A stretch of 64,000 nt of DNA from Rhodopirellula baltica SH 1 (lineage in GTDB: Bacteria > Planctomycetota > Planctomycetia > Pirellulales > Pirellulaceae): contig NC_005027.1 in the NCBI RefSeq assembly GCF_000196115.1, forward strand, positions 2,604,001-2,668,000. Reading direction: 5' to 3'. Made by a program: the position numbers and the translations under genes. Positions 52,424-61,961 of this stretch are shown piece by piece (positions within the stretch are counted from its first letter, which is position 1; every line of letters begins with the position of its first letter). The notes beneath the pieces were generated by a model. It made no database searches and was not told where the DNA came from. It was given only the letters and a program-made list of their open reading frames with translations.

Positions 52424-53602
52424 ATGAATTCAATCTGTTTATGGAAGGGAACTGCCACATCACTCTTTGGTGCGGCACTCCTGACGTCATTGATCAGTGC
52501 TCCCGCCCGAGCCGCCGAGGGTGATCCGGTTGCGGTTCGCGTTTGGCCTGGGGGAACTGTAACGATTGAATCGCACTGGGGTTTGAGTGTTGCAATCAAA
52601 GGTGAAACAAAGAACACCGAAGATCTGTCAGATGAGAAAGCGTCCACAATCCCAAATGCTGACGCGACGGTGACGGTTGGTGAGTCCGGTAGCTACCTAC
52701 TCAGCAGGCCAGCCAACGAAGAAGAAGTGACATGGCAGCAAGTATCTCGGGAAGAAACGAAAACCGATTCAGTCAGTGTCACACCAAACGACATTCAAGT
52801 GAGCCATTTGGGTGGAGACGCGGTTCATGTTCAATTGGATGGCATTGACCTCGTTGTCGCTGGCCCAGGTTGCACTACCGAGACGCTGGCATCAATTCAG
52901 AACATTGATGCAGTCATTGGATCAGACCTTCAACGTTTTGTCGTAGAAGGACGCCCGATGCCGGTGACCGTTCGGAACTGGATTTCCGCTTCATCGGGAT
53001 CGCCCGACTCGGTCAAAGTCGCAAATCAGGACCACAACACGGTTGCCATTTCATCGAATTCGACTGACTCGGCAACCGAACCGGTTGTTGTTTGGTGGAA
53101 CGTCTCTCCGAAACCCTGGCAGATGCCCGAAGGGATGAACAAACTCTTCGCCGCGATGGAAAAGTCCTGTGCTGAGTCGCAAGCAGTCTTCGCCGAGCTG
53201 ACGACAGCTCAAATGAATTTTAAACCGGCCAACGGAACCCATACCCCACGATGGAATGTCGAACACATGATGGGGCGTCAGTTGCTTTTCTTCTCTCAGA
53301 TGTACCACGAGGCTGACGCTTCCATTCCAGTGATGGATTTGAATCCTGCCCAGATGCCACCCGACTATGAATTCGCCAATGCAGACTGGGATGGGGCCGA
53401 AGAAGCTCGCCAGATGCAACGCGTCAGCGACTTTTCGCGTCGGTTTGCCTATTTGCTAGACGGATACTCAGTCGACGACAAAGTGCCGGGCAGTCGCTGG
53501 CCAACTTTGAAGGCGTTGCTGAAACAAATGGATCGGCATTACAGCGAACACACATCCAATACGGAAAAGAAGTTCGCGCTGCCGGGATGGCCTAAAAATT
53601 AG
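52424..53602 (+). CDS. Exported protein with C-terminal DinB-like domain
   Basis: 392 residues with a signal peptide (SLFGAALLTSLISAPARA). Residues about 35-150 (VRVWPGGTVTIESHWGLSV, IQVSHLGGDAVHVQLDGIDLVVAGPG) resemble the N-terminal strands of UlaG-type metallo-beta-lactamase folds but no HxHxDH motif is present. The C-terminal 170 residues are a DinB-type four-helix domain: WNVEHMMGRQLLFFSQMYHE with the first metal histidine, and MDRHYSEHTSNTEKKF with the last pair. DinB-like enzymes are metal-dependent thiol-linked proteins of unknown use here. A 69-base gap separates it from the TolC-like gene. Confidence 0.6.
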   Translation: MNSICLWKGTATSLFGAALLTSLISAPARAAEGDPVAVRVWPGGTVTIESHWGLSVAIKGETKNTEDLSDEKASTIPNADATVTVGESGSYLLSRPANEEEVTWQQVSREETKTDSVSVTPNDIQVSHLGGDAVHVQLDGIDLVVAGPGCTTETLASIQNIDAVIGSDLQRFVVEGRPMPVTVRNWISASSGSPDSVKVANQDHNTVAISSNSTDSATEPVVVWWNVSPKPWQMPEGMNKLFAAMEKSCAESQAVFAELTTAQMNFKPANGTHTPRWNVEHMMGRQLLFFSQMYHEADASIPVMDLNPAQMPPDYEFANADWDGAEEARQMQRVSDFSRRFAYLLDGYSVDDKVPGSRWPTLKALLKQMDRHYSEHTSNTEKKFALPGWPKN

Positions 53603-54189
53603 CTCCGCCAGGTTCGGGTTTTCGAACTAACACGCAGAGGGGCAACGGTCTTCTATAAGTGCATGCGCCCAATTGTCATTTTTACAATCGTGGCCGGCCG
53701 CCCAATCGTTACGACCGGAGCAACCCGGCAACTTGCCTCGCCGTTAAGGTTCGGCCAACCGATCTTTTTTGACACCTTCGTTTTCTGTCGTAGTGTTCGG
53801 TAGTGAGAAAGTGAATTGCCCAAATGCGGCGGTTCACTGCCACGTCGAGCATTCGAAGGTGTGTTGCCTTGGACTGCTCGACTGGGTCAGCCGAAGTTCC
53901 CTGACAAAGGCAAACCGTTCGAGAGGACGGCACGCAAAACCACGGGTCCGTGAGTCGGTCGATCGCATTGTTTGCGTTCGGCTTGGCTTCAGGAAAGCCG
54001 AGTTGCCGTGGAAAGAACTCTACGTCGTTTCGATGTGAAACACGTTTGAGTTTGAACCGAGGCTTGTCAGTTTGATTTCCATTGACGAAGGCTGTTGTCA
54101 CCTGGGTCGGTTCACATCGAATCGACTGACACTTTGTCGCCGGGTTAACGAGACATAATCGTGGCCCCCGTTTTTGTCTGGAGTTAGAT
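53603..54189. other. Intergenic region upstream of the pilin gene
   Basis: About 590 bases with no supported gene; the open frames on both strands lack ribosome binding sites. A -10-like CATAAT lies near 54152, some 38 bases before the pilin start, and probably belongs to its promoter. Confidence 0.45.
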
Positions 54190-54369
54190 ATGAAAAAGTT
54201 TGCTGAAAACGTTGTTGCTTTCCTGAAAGAAGAAGACGGACCAACTGCTGTTGAGTACGCCGTCTTGTTGGCTCTGATCATCGTCGTTTGCATCGGTGCT
54301 GTTACCACAATCGGTAGCAACGCCAACGCGAAGTTCGGCGAAGCTGGCGCTGCAATCGCTGCCAACTAA
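54190..54369 (+). CDS. flp: Flp-type pilin (Tad pilus major subunit)
   Basis: 59 residues from the ATG at 54190 with GGAG seven bases upstream. The sequence EEDG|PTAVEYAVLLALIIVV shows the Flp prepilin site: cleavage after G17, glutamate at mature position 5 and tyrosine next to it, followed by a single hydrophobic helix and a short Ala/Gly-rich tail. It is the structural subunit of the adhesive Tad pilus, processed by a CpaA/TadV peptidase such as the one encoded at 54816. A terminator-like hairpin follows, which would allow more pilin message than downstream assembly genes. Confidence 0.9.
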   Translation: MKKFAENVVAFLKEEDGPTAVEYAVLLALIIVVCIGAVTTIGSNANAKFGEAGAAIAAN

Positions 54370-54416
54370 GTGCTGATCCGGCGGGTCCATCCCGTCAATT
54401 TGGCGACATACCGAAT

Positions 54417-54443
54417 GGCGGCGAGACCACTCTCGCCGCCTTT
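54417..54443 (+). terminator. Terminator after pilin gene
   Basis: Stem GGCGGCGAGA / TCTCGCCGCC (54417-54426, 54431-54440), loop CCAC, then TTT. Strong stem, short T tract, so partial read-through into the assembly genes is likely. Confidence 0.75.
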
Positions 54444-54579
54444 CGGCATCGCCCGTGGGGGAGCCCTTTTGCGACGACTCATTGGATCGCCATGAGACAA
54501 TCCGCCATTGAAAGTTCAATGGAAGTCTTCGCTACCACTCATTTCACACCTTTTAGGTTTGCCCCCGGGCATCGAGCGA

Positions 54580-54690
54580 ATGAACTACCCACTAATTCCC
54601 GCTGACGCTGCCGCCCATGTCTGGCAATTGGCCTGCTGTGGCGTGACTTTGCTGTTCGCAATGTTGAGCTGGATGATCGGTCCTCGCTGA
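54580..54690 (+). CDS. Possible small membrane protein (36 aa)
   Basis: An ATG at 54580 opens a 36-residue frame, MNYPLIPADAAAHVW plus a hydrophobic helix (LACCGVTLLFAMLSWMIG). Its ribosome binding site is weak. It sits between the pilin and cpaA, where small Tad-associated peptides could be. Weak support. Confidence 0.3.
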   Translation: MNYPLIPADAAAHVWQLACCGVTLLFAMLSWMIGPR

Positions 54691-54815
54691 TCCGTCCGTT
54701 TCAACCGGAAACCAACCAGACGTTCACCGCCAACTCACACACCTTCCAATTTGAAACCACCAACGGACGACTCGTTTCACGGACGACTCGGCCGAAGAAA
54801 CACGGGGAAATCACC

Positions 54816-55373
54816 ATGGACACTCTCCTTCAAGGCATCACCGAAAACTGGACCATCTGGTTCGTGACGGTTGTCCTTATCGTTGCTGCCGTCATCGACG
54901 GCATGATTTTGAAAGTCCCTAACTGGTTGACTTTCCCGTTCATAATTTGCGGATGGGCACACTGTTTCATCCAGGGCGGTTTTCCCGAACTGGGATACAG
55001 CTTGCTCGGCACTTTCGTCGGCATGATGCTTCTGTTGCCACTTCGCAACGTAGGCGGAATGGGTGCAGGCGACGTGAAACTGCTTGCGGGCATCGGAGCC
55101 TGGTGCGGTACCATGATCACGTTGAAAGCGTTTGCTGCGACCGCCATCGTCGGCGGAATCATGGCAGCCTTCATGATCTGGAAGAGCGGAGCATGGGTGA
55201 AACACTATGCTCAATTCTGGAAAATCATGGATGAATGGCGAACGATTCGGAAACCTGAGCAACTCGCCGCGATTGCTCGAGAGCGAAAACCGACCATGTA
55301 CCTGTTGCCATACGGAATTCCAATGGCCATCGGCACAATTATCTACTTCGCCGCGACGGGCCAATTGGTCTGA
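54816..55373 (+). CDS. cpaA: Prepilin peptidase, CpaA/TadV type (A24)
   Basis: 185 residues, multi-pass. It cleaves the Flp prepilin leader. The two catalytic aspartates are visible in VIDGMILKVPNWLTFP and GGMGAGDVKLLAGIG (the GxGD motif). It lacks the N-terminal methylase domain of PilD, as usual for CpaA. A C-terminal loop of about 45 residues precedes the last helix. It lies in the Tad cluster with pilin upstream and cpaB downstream. Confidence 0.93.
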   Translation: MDTLLQGITENWTIWFVTVVLIVAAVIDGMILKVPNWLTFPFIICGWAHCFIQGGFPELGYSLLGTFVGMMLLLPLRNVGGMGAGDVKLLAGIGAWCGTMITLKAFAATAIVGGIMAAFMIWKSGAWVKHYAQFWKIMDEWRTIRKPEQLAAIARERKPTMYLLPYGIPMAIGTIIYFAATGQLV

Positions 55374-55391
55374 TTCAAATTGAAGATCGAG

Positions 55392-55416
55392 GGCCGCATG
55401 GTACCCCCATGCGGCC
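55392..55416 (+). terminator. Hairpin after cpaA
   Basis: GGCCGCATG / CATGCGGCC with a seven-base loop, 19 bases after the cpaA stop. No T tract; it may attenuate or stabilise the message. Confidence 0.5.
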
Positions 55417-55652
55417 TGTCATCATTTGCACCCCATTTCCCGGGGTTTTTCCTTCTAGCGTTGGAAATTCGAAGCAAAAAGTTCGTTTGGCAATCTGTAG
55501 CGATTGCGCAAAGGGACTCGGTTGCCCCAAGTGTGTTTAGCTCTTGAAGACTCACACCCGATACCGTGAGTGACGCTTCCATTGCGGGCGGTCGGTCATC
55601 GATCGAATTCAACGCGAGCAGTCTGTCACCTCTGGTTACCCACTCGATTGCC

Positions 55653-56777
55653 ATGCGAAACAAATCAGTCTTCCTCATCTTGGCCTGCGTTTGCGGCACG
55701 ATCGCCGCGATCGGCGTTAGCCAATGGATGCAAGCTCAATCGACGGGTCAGAGTTCGGTAGCAACGGTCGAGATTTTCGTCACTGCGAAAACCATTGATA
55801 TCGCCGAAGAAATCACCGCTGACAAAATCCGTCTCGAACAATGGCCCGCCGATCGTGTTCCGACCGGAGCGAGTGGCAAACTCGAAGACGTCGAAGGCAA
55901 ATTTGCGCGCCAGCGTTTCTACGAAGGCGAACCCGTGATGCCGGTCAAATTGATGGCCGATGCCAACGGTTCATCCCAAACCATTCCTGTCGGTTTCAGC
56001 GTCGTGTCGATGCGAGCCGACCCTGAAAGTAGCGTTGCGACCCTGGTCCGCCCCGGCGACCGTGTGGACGTGATGGCTTACTTTGTCAAAAGCGAATTGA
56101 TTCCTGAGACGACCGCGAAAACGGTTTTAACAGGCGTTCGAGTCTTCGCCGTTGACGGACGCACCGAACGCGAAGTTGACTCGGAAGCCGAAGCCAAACC
56201 GGCCCGGTCGATCTCGCTGCTGATTCATAAAAAAGACACTCCCGCTTGGACCTATGCCAGCGAACTCGGCAAGATTCGTCTGACGCTGGGTAACCCGAGC
56301 GACATCAACGAAACAAAGGACGGCGAGACCGATGGCGGTGCCGGGCAAGAATTCTTGCGATGGCTGTCCGACTATCAGATCGCTCAAGCACAACGCGAAG
56401 AAGACAACAATCGCGTCGAAGTTCCAGTGACGACACCTTCCATTCAAGCACCCAAGAAAGAGAAGAAACGGGGCTTCAAGATGTTGAAGATGTCCGGTGG
56501 TGTGCTGACTGAATACTGGATCGAAGAAGGATCCAGCGTGCCGAAGGTCTTGGCTGAATCAGGTCGTGAAGAACTGGAAGACACCAACAACGACCTGCGA
56601 ACTCGTCCGGGTGCAGATTATCCCCTCCCTAGCGTGAACGAACTGGATGAACCCAGTGCACCGACCGATTACAGCTACCTGAACGGATCGCAAAGTCCGT
56701 TCTACAACAGCGGACCACCGAACCGTTCCGAAGCGGATGATTCAAGGTCCGATGAGTTTGGTCCGACCAGCCGCTAA
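55653..56777 (+). CDS. cpaB: Flp pilus assembly protein CpaB/RcpC
   Basis: 374 residues from the ATG at 55653, which gives a compact N-terminal membrane anchor (RNKSVFLILACVCGTIAAIGV); an upstream start at 55566 adds 29 non-hydrophobic residues. An SAF domain follows (EIFVTAKTIDIAEEITADKIRLEQWP) and the CpaB signature (GFSVVSMRADPESSVATLVRPGDRVDVMAYF). The C-terminal 110 residues are hydrophilic and Pro/Ser-rich, longer than in typical CpaB. It modulates the secretin in the periplasm. Next gene is the secretin cpaC. Confidence 0.9.
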   Translation: MRNKSVFLILACVCGTIAAIGVSQWMQAQSTGQSSVATVEIFVTAKTIDIAEEITADKIRLEQWPADRVPTGASGKLEDVEGKFARQRFYEGEPVMPVKLMADANGSSQTIPVGFSVVSMRADPESSVATLVRPGDRVDVMAYFVKSELIPETTAKTVLTGVRVFAVDGRTEREVDSEAEAKPARSISLLIHKKDTPAWTYASELGKIRLTLGNPSDINETKDGETDGGAGQEFLRWLSDYQIAQAQREEDNNRVEVPVTTPSIQAPKKEKKRGFKMLKMSGGVLTEYWIEEGSSVPKVLAESGREELEDTNNDLRTRPGADYPLPSVNELDEPSAPTDYSYLNGSQSPFYNSGPPNRSEADDSRSDEFGPTSR

Positions 56778-56944
56778 AGGCTCGGACGAAAACAAGATTC
56801 ACGACTGATGCCAAGGCAAGTTCGCCCCCAGCGAATCGCCGCCCAGCCCGCCGCTTAATCGACGGACTGATCGCCGAGAGTTCATGGATGAATTCTCGCG
56901 GAGATGAATGAATAACTCGACCCGCCCCGGCAAGGATGCCTCAG

Positions 56945-58705
56945 ATGCGAGTGTGCACTTTTCTTATCCGTCGCGACCTATCGGTCCGCTGTCTGCTCGC
57001 CACCGCATTTGGATTGGCGATGCTTTCGGTTTCTCAACCGGTGATGGCGCAGTCCGCGACGACGCTTGCTTCTGCCGCAGGCGATCACCAGATCAACCAA
57101 ACCGTTGAGCGGATGGACTTGATCGTGAAGAGCAGTCGCATCCTCTCGCTCGGCGAACGCATTCCACGATTCCAAGTTCACAACGAGGAAGTCCTGGGTG
57201 CGACCCCGGTATCTGAAAACCAAATCCAGGTCTTCGGCAAAACCCCGGGTACCACTCAGATCAACCTTTGGGACACCGAAGACAAGCTTTACACCATTGA
57301 CGTCACCGTCGTCGCCGACGCTCGTGAAGTCGAAGGCATTTTGAACTCGCAGCTGCCGCTGGCATCGCTTCGAGTCACGCCCATCGGCGAGTCGGCGATC
57401 ATTTCTGGATATGTAACCAGTGTTGACGACGTGGACAAAGCGGTCGCGATCACCGAACAATTTTACACGACGGTCATCAACAACATCCAAGTCGTCGGCA
57501 TCCAACAAGTCTTGTTGCACACCAAGATCATGGAGGTCAGCCGTACGAAGCTCCGTGAACTCGGCGTCGACTTGGCAATTCTTGACGATAACTTCACATT
57601 GCTAAACGGCCCTAGTGGAGTCCTCGATGTTGGTGCCGGTATCGTCGAAGGTGACGCTGGCTTTGGCCCCATTCCACTTGGTGATACGAATCTGCGATTC
57701 AATGTCAACGGAAATTTCGAGACGCTCATCAACGCGTTGCACGAACAGCGTTTGACCAAGCTGTTAGCGGAACCGACTGTCGTCGCCACCCACGGACGCC
57801 CCGCACGATTCACCGTTGGTGGTCGAATCCCGACGATTGTTCCCGGGCAGAACGGCCAAGTTCAAATCACCTACGAAGATTACGGAACAAGCATCGACTT
57901 CTTGCCGTTCGTCGTTGGCCCCGGTCGTATTCGACTGGAAGTGCGACCAGAAGTTAGTGAGCCCGATCCTTCGCGAGCCGTCACGGTCAACGGTACCAAT
58001 GTGACCGCGTTTACGACGCGATACGTTGAAACGGCCGTCGAAATGCAAGCGGGACAAACGTTCGCTTTGGCTGGTTTGTTGCAAAGCCGCACCGAATCAA
58101 CGACATCCCGAACACCATTCTTCGGAAGCTTGCCTTACGTCGGGACATTGTTCCGCAAAATGCAGGAACGTCGAAACGAGATCGAATTGCTGATCCTGGT
58201 CACTCCAGAATTGGTGGAAGCCATGGATCCACACGAAGTCCCTCGTGGTGGCCCTGGCATGAACTCGCACTCACCTGACGATAAAGAGTTCTACCTTTAT
58301 GGTCACATCGAAGTGCCGAACTTGAAAGCCAACGATTGCGACAACGAAAACTTGCAACCTGGCATCAGCGGCGGCTTCCGCGGAGGACCAATCGAACCTG
58401 GTCCGATGATGCACCAAGCACCGATCTACCAAGATTCGCAGAACGGTGCCCCAGAGCTCATTTACCCGCAAGGTGAGATTGTCGATCCAAGCATGTCGAC
58501 CCCGCAAGCTTCGCGAAACATGCCGCAGCGAGCGATGCCAAATCCGTCTGGCTACTACCCGCAGCGGACTGCACGCAACACCGCGTCACCCGCAAACAAT
58601 CGTTTCGGTGCTGGCGAGTTGCTTCCACCGAATGCAATCGTCCCTGGTCCACAACCAACGAAGGTTGCCGAAGGTGTGATCGTCAGCCAACCGGACTACA
58701 GATGA
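56945..58705 (+). CDS. cpaC: Tad pilus outer membrane secretin CpaC/RcpA
   Basis: 586 residues from the ATG at 56945, chosen because AAGG lies eight to nine bases before it; the ATG at 56936 has that AAGG too close. Signal peptide: LLATAFGLAMLSVSQPVMA. The N-terminal pilus/BON region is RILSLGERIPRFQVHN ... LASLRVTPIGESAIISGYVTSVDDVDKAV, followed by the secretin fold: VLLHTKIMEVSRTKLRELG, LINALHEQRLTKLLAEPTVV, RFTVGGRIPTIVPGQNG, VEMQAGQTFALAGLLQSR, and LPYVGTLFRKMQERRNEIELLILVTPELV. It forms the pore for the Flp fibre. The last 130 residues are Pro/Gly/Asn-rich and not conserved. Confidence 0.94.
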   Translation: MRVCTFLIRRDLSVRCLLATAFGLAMLSVSQPVMAQSATTLASAAGDHQINQTVERMDLIVKSSRILSLGERIPRFQVHNEEVLGATPVSENQIQVFGKTPGTTQINLWDTEDKLYTIDVTVVADAREVEGILNSQLPLASLRVTPIGESAIISGYVTSVDDVDKAVAITEQFYTTVINNIQVVGIQQVLLHTKIMEVSRTKLRELGVDLAILDDNFTLLNGPSGVLDVGAGIVEGDAGFGPIPLGDTNLRFNVNGNFETLINALHEQRLTKLLAEPTVVATHGRPARFTVGGRIPTIVPGQNGQVQITYEDYGTSIDFLPFVVGPGRIRLEVRPEVSEPDPSRAVTVNGTNVTAFTTRYVETAVEMQAGQTFALAGLLQSRTESTTSRTPFFGSLPYVGTLFRKMQERRNEIELLILVTPELVEAMDPHEVPRGGPGMNSHSPDDKEFYLYGHIEVPNLKANDCDNENLQPGISGGFRGGPIEPGPMMHQAPIYQDSQNGAPELIYPQGEIVDPSMSTPQASRNMPQRAMPNPSGYYPQRTARNTASPANNRFGAGELLPPNAIVPGPQPTKVAEGVIVSQPDYR

Positions 58706-58801
58706 TCGCCTGAGTGAACTCGATACGCCCCACCATGTCGCCCGCCTGACAAGCGGGCTGTCCCCTATGAAACCTTTCTCCGTCTATCGAAGCTGCCTGT
58801 T

Positions 58802-60031
58802 ATGAGTAACGTCCTACGATTGGCCTTGGTCGATCCAAACGACTCGTCCCGCGAAACACTGAAAGCGATGCTTTTGGGGATGGACACCGTTTGGCTGGAA
58901 GCGGACTGCTCACGCTACGAGTTCTTTCCTGACATCGTCGATCAAACGACTCCCGATGTCGGGGTCATCTCGCTGGACACCGATTCCACCGCCGCAATCA
59001 AACTGATTGAGCGGATCACTCGCGAAACGCCCGACACGGCGTTGCTCGCGACCAGTGCCGTCAGCGATGGACAATTGATCCTGCAGGCGATTCGTGCTGG
59101 AGCACGTGAGTTTCTGACGTTGCCTTTGGTAGAAGAAGAACTGTCTTCGGCGCTCGGTCGGATCAGTCAAACCAAGTTCGGCGGTGGAGACGCACGCAAT
59201 CGTTCATGCGAAGTCATCGCGATCGCTGGAGCAACCGGTGGTGTGGGAACGACCAGCACCGCGGTGAACCTGGGCTGCGTGTTGGCCGAAGAAAGCCGCA
59301 ACAGTGTTGCCCTGTTGGATCTGGATTTAGCGCTCGGTGACGCCGACGTTTTCTTGGATGCTATTCCGGATTACACACTCGCCGACGTCGTTCAAAACAT
59401 CGGACGACTCGACATTCAACTGCTCAAGAAGTCGCTCACGAAACACTCCAGCGGTCTGTATTTGCTGCCGCGACCAGTTGAACTGCATGACCTGGAAGCC
59501 ATCGACACCGAAAGTCTTCGCAAAGTTGTCGGTTTGCTGAAGGCCTCGTTCACGCATTTGATCGTCGACCTTTCAAAGACCTACAACGCGCTCGACATGA
59601 TCGCCATCGAATCCGCGTCGAAGGTATTGCTGGTCACTCAATTGGACCTGCCATGTCTCCGCAACGTGGTTCGTTTGATGATGAGCTTCGATGAAACCGA
59701 AGGCCTCGCCGAACGAGTTGAAATCATCGTCAACCGAGCTGGTTTGGACGCCGGACAAATCAGCCTGAAGAAAGCGAAAGAAACACTCGGACGTGAGATC
59801 TTCGCTTTGTTGCCCAACGACTATCGAACGATGGTCGAAGTCCGCAACAACGGTGTGCCGTTGATCACGCAAGCCCCGAAGGCAGCCTTGACCCAGGCTT
59901 TCCGGGATGTTGCGTATCGATTGACGCACCGAGAAACCGGGGTAACTGCGGAAGAAGGCGCCGGTGCGGACGACCACGCCAACAACGAAAGCCGTTGGAA
60001 ACGATTCTGGCCGGGTGCCGCCAAGGCCTAA
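58802..60031 (+). CDS. cpaE: Tad pilus localisation protein CpaE/TadZ
   Basis: 409 residues. Residues 1-125 form a receiver-like domain (LRLALVDPNDSSRETLKAML, AIRAGAREFLTLPLVEEEL) and the rest a MinD/ParA-type ATPase. Its P-loop reads GATGGVGTTST at residues 143-153, where the signature and P-loop lysines of MinD are replaced by Thr, the atypical form reported for TadZ. LLDLDLALGDADVFLD and LIVDLSKTYNALDMIAIESASKVLLVTQLD complete the fold. It positions the Tad machine. It follows cpaC by about 95 bases; the ATPase cpaF and the TadB/TadC genes are not in this window. Confidence 0.93.
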   Translation: MSNVLRLALVDPNDSSRETLKAMLLGMDTVWLEADCSRYEFFPDIVDQTTPDVGVISLDTDSTAAIKLIERITRETPDTALLATSAVSDGQLILQAIRAGAREFLTLPLVEEELSSALGRISQTKFGGGDARNRSCEVIAIAGATGGVGTTSTAVNLGCVLAEESRNSVALLDLDLALGDADVFLDAIPDYTLADVVQNIGRLDIQLLKKSLTKHSSGLYLLPRPVELHDLEAIDTESLRKVVGLLKASFTHLIVDLSKTYNALDMIAIESASKVLLVTQLDLPCLRNVVRLMMSFDETEGLAERVEIIVNRAGLDAGQISLKKAKETLGREIFALLPNDYRTMVEVRNNGVPLITQAPKAALTQAFRDVAYRLTHRETGVTAEEGAGADDHANNESRWKRFWPGAAKA

Positions 60032-60124
60032 CACGCGTCGGGAAATGTGAAACGGGTTGCCGGCCCGCGGTTGGGCTGGTATTTCACGGGGATATCAATC
60101 ATCCCGCGAACGTGAGCCCCTCCG

Positions 60125-61918
60125 TTGAGCGAAAACAAATCCGTCTCCGACCTTCCTGCTTCGGAAGTCGCCACCAAGCAGCCATCGCTCGACCCCGCCT
60201 CGATGAGGTGGCTTTCTGCGGCATCGTCCGCATTCGCAGTGGTGCTTTGGCTCTCGGGACCTCCATTCGCGATCGGTCCCTTGGTGTTCATCGCACTGGT
60301 TCCACTGCTGGCGATCGCGGAAGTCTCGCCGAGCTCTTCTTGGAAGCGACCCCTGTACGCCGCTTCGCTCGCCTATTGGTTGCTCAGCCTTCAAGGTCTC
60401 CGCTACGCACATCCGCTGATGTTCTTGCCTTGGATTGCATTGTCAGGCTACCTGGCAATCTATCCCGTTCTCTTTATCGCGTTGCTCCGGCGACTGCGAT
60501 TGGTAGACAACTGTGATGTCTCTCAAGCACGGCGAGATCGAGTACCGCTTTGTCTTGTGGCCGCCGTCGTTTGGGTTGGCTTGGAGTGGATTCGGAACTA
60601 CTTCTTCACCGGGATCTCGGTGTTGATGCTCGGCCACGCACTGGCTGATATGCCAATGCTCATCCAAATCGCAGACTTGGGCGGAACCTATGCGGTCAGC
60701 TTCGTGATCGTCTGCGTCAACGTCGCAATGTTCGACGCACTGAATCGATGGGTCGTTCAACGGACATCAAGTGTCTCTGACTCCCCGATGAAGTCATTGG
60801 TGACCGCAGGCGGTTTACTGATTGCCACGATGGTCTACGGAGCAATGTCGATGAATGCCGAGACGGAACCGACCGGCAAAACGATCGCACTTTTGGGAGA
60901 CAACGAACTGACGGTCTATGAACAAGACATCGTGCGTGAACAGGAGATTTTTGCGACATACGGTCAAATGGCAATCGATGCGGTCGCTAAATCGAACACA
61001 CGAATCGATGCAGTTGTTTGGCCCGAGTCGATGTTCTCAGGCGGATTGCCTTGGATGACGACCGGCGCCGATCTGGTGGTTCCTGACTTCATGCAGAACC
61101 CAGCAGCCGCGCCGTTGCAGCCTGAACAACTTCGCTTCGCAGTGGAAAGCAAGCAGAACGACTTCTTGGATCGCGCGAACAGTATTCAGCGAGCGATGAG
61201 GGCCAGTTCGACCGTGCCAACCGAGGCGCCACCGGCAATCATTGGCGGCTGTGGATTGGTCCAGTACGCGGATCGCCCCAGCCAATACAGCGGCGTGGTT
61301 TGGGTGAATGCGACCGGAAACATGTCCGGCACCTACTCGAAGAATCACCTCGTCCTATTCGGAGAAACCATCCCATTGGTGCACAGCTTGCCCTGGATCC
61401 GCGACATTGTCCCTCCGGGACTTGGATTGGATCGAGGAACCCAACCGGAACGCTTTGACTTGGATGGGATTTCGTTAATGCCAAATTTGTGCATCGAAAC
61501 GGCGGTGGAACGAATTCCTGTCAATCACATGCACCAACTGAATTCACGAGCCAACCCAAAACTGCCTGACGCAATCGTGACGTTGACCAACGACGTTTGG
61601 TTCCACGATTCCGCGGTCGTGGATCACCATTTGCGATGCGCACAATTAGTTGCGGTTGGATGTCGGCGTCCAATCTTGTCCGCCGCCAACGGTGGCCCAA
61701 CCGTGTGGATTGATTCGGCCGGTCGAGTGGTCGAGCGATTGGCAAAAGGACAAAGCGATGTGATCTATGCCCAGCCAAGGCGAGACTCGCGAATCAGCCT
61801 GTATGTACGCATAGGATCTTGGCCGGCCGGCTTGATGGGCGCGGCCACACTTTGCGGATTGGCATGGATGACGTTTGAGTGGCTGATGCGTCGGCGGAAA
61901 CGCAGTGTGATCGCCTAA
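60125..61918 (+). CDS. lnt: Apolipoprotein N-acyltransferase
   Basis: 597 residues from a TTG at 60125; a start at 60203 is possible and neither has a strong ribosome binding site. It adds the third acyl chain to lipoproteins at the inner membrane. Several helices precede a nitrilase fold with the catalytic triad E301 (VVWPESMFSGG), K406 (YSKNHLVLFGE) and C456 (LMPNLCIETAV). The glycine-rich loop GGCGLVQY and DVWFHDSAVVDHHLRCAQL are also conserved. Many lipoproteins in this window would be its substrates. Located after the Tad genes with a 93-base gap. Confidence 0.92.
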   Translation: MSENKSVSDLPASEVATKQPSLDPASMRWLSAASSAFAVVLWLSGPPFAIGPLVFIALVPLLAIAEVSPSSSWKRPLYAASLAYWLLSLQGLRYAHPLMFLPWIALSGYLAIYPVLFIALLRRLRLVDNCDVSQARRDRVPLCLVAAVVWVGLEWIRNYFFTGISVLMLGHALADMPMLIQIADLGGTYAVSFVIVCVNVAMFDALNRWVVQRTSSVSDSPMKSLVTAGGLLIATMVYGAMSMNAETEPTGKTIALLGDNELTVYEQDIVREQEIFATYGQMAIDAVAKSNTRIDAVVWPESMFSGGLPWMTTGADLVVPDFMQNPAAAPLQPEQLRFAVESKQNDFLDRANSIQRAMRASSTVPTEAPPAIIGGCGLVQYADRPSQYSGVVWVNATGNMSGTYSKNHLVLFGETIPLVHSLPWIRDIVPPGLGLDRGTQPERFDLDGISLMPNLCIETAVERIPVNHMHQLNSRANPKLPDAIVTLTNDVWFHDSAVVDHHLRCAQLVAVGCRRPILSAANGGPTVWIDSAGRVVERLAKGQSDVIYAQPRRDSRISLYVRIGSWPAGLMGAATLCGLAWMTFEWLMRRRKRSVIA

Positions 61919-61961
61919 TCAGCTCAACCAAATTGACAATCAACGCGTCATCGCGAGAGCG

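Noticed and set aside
53603-54189. Possible small gene or tRNA before the pilin gene
   Set aside because: No cloverleaf pattern or supported start; only promoter-like sequence seen.
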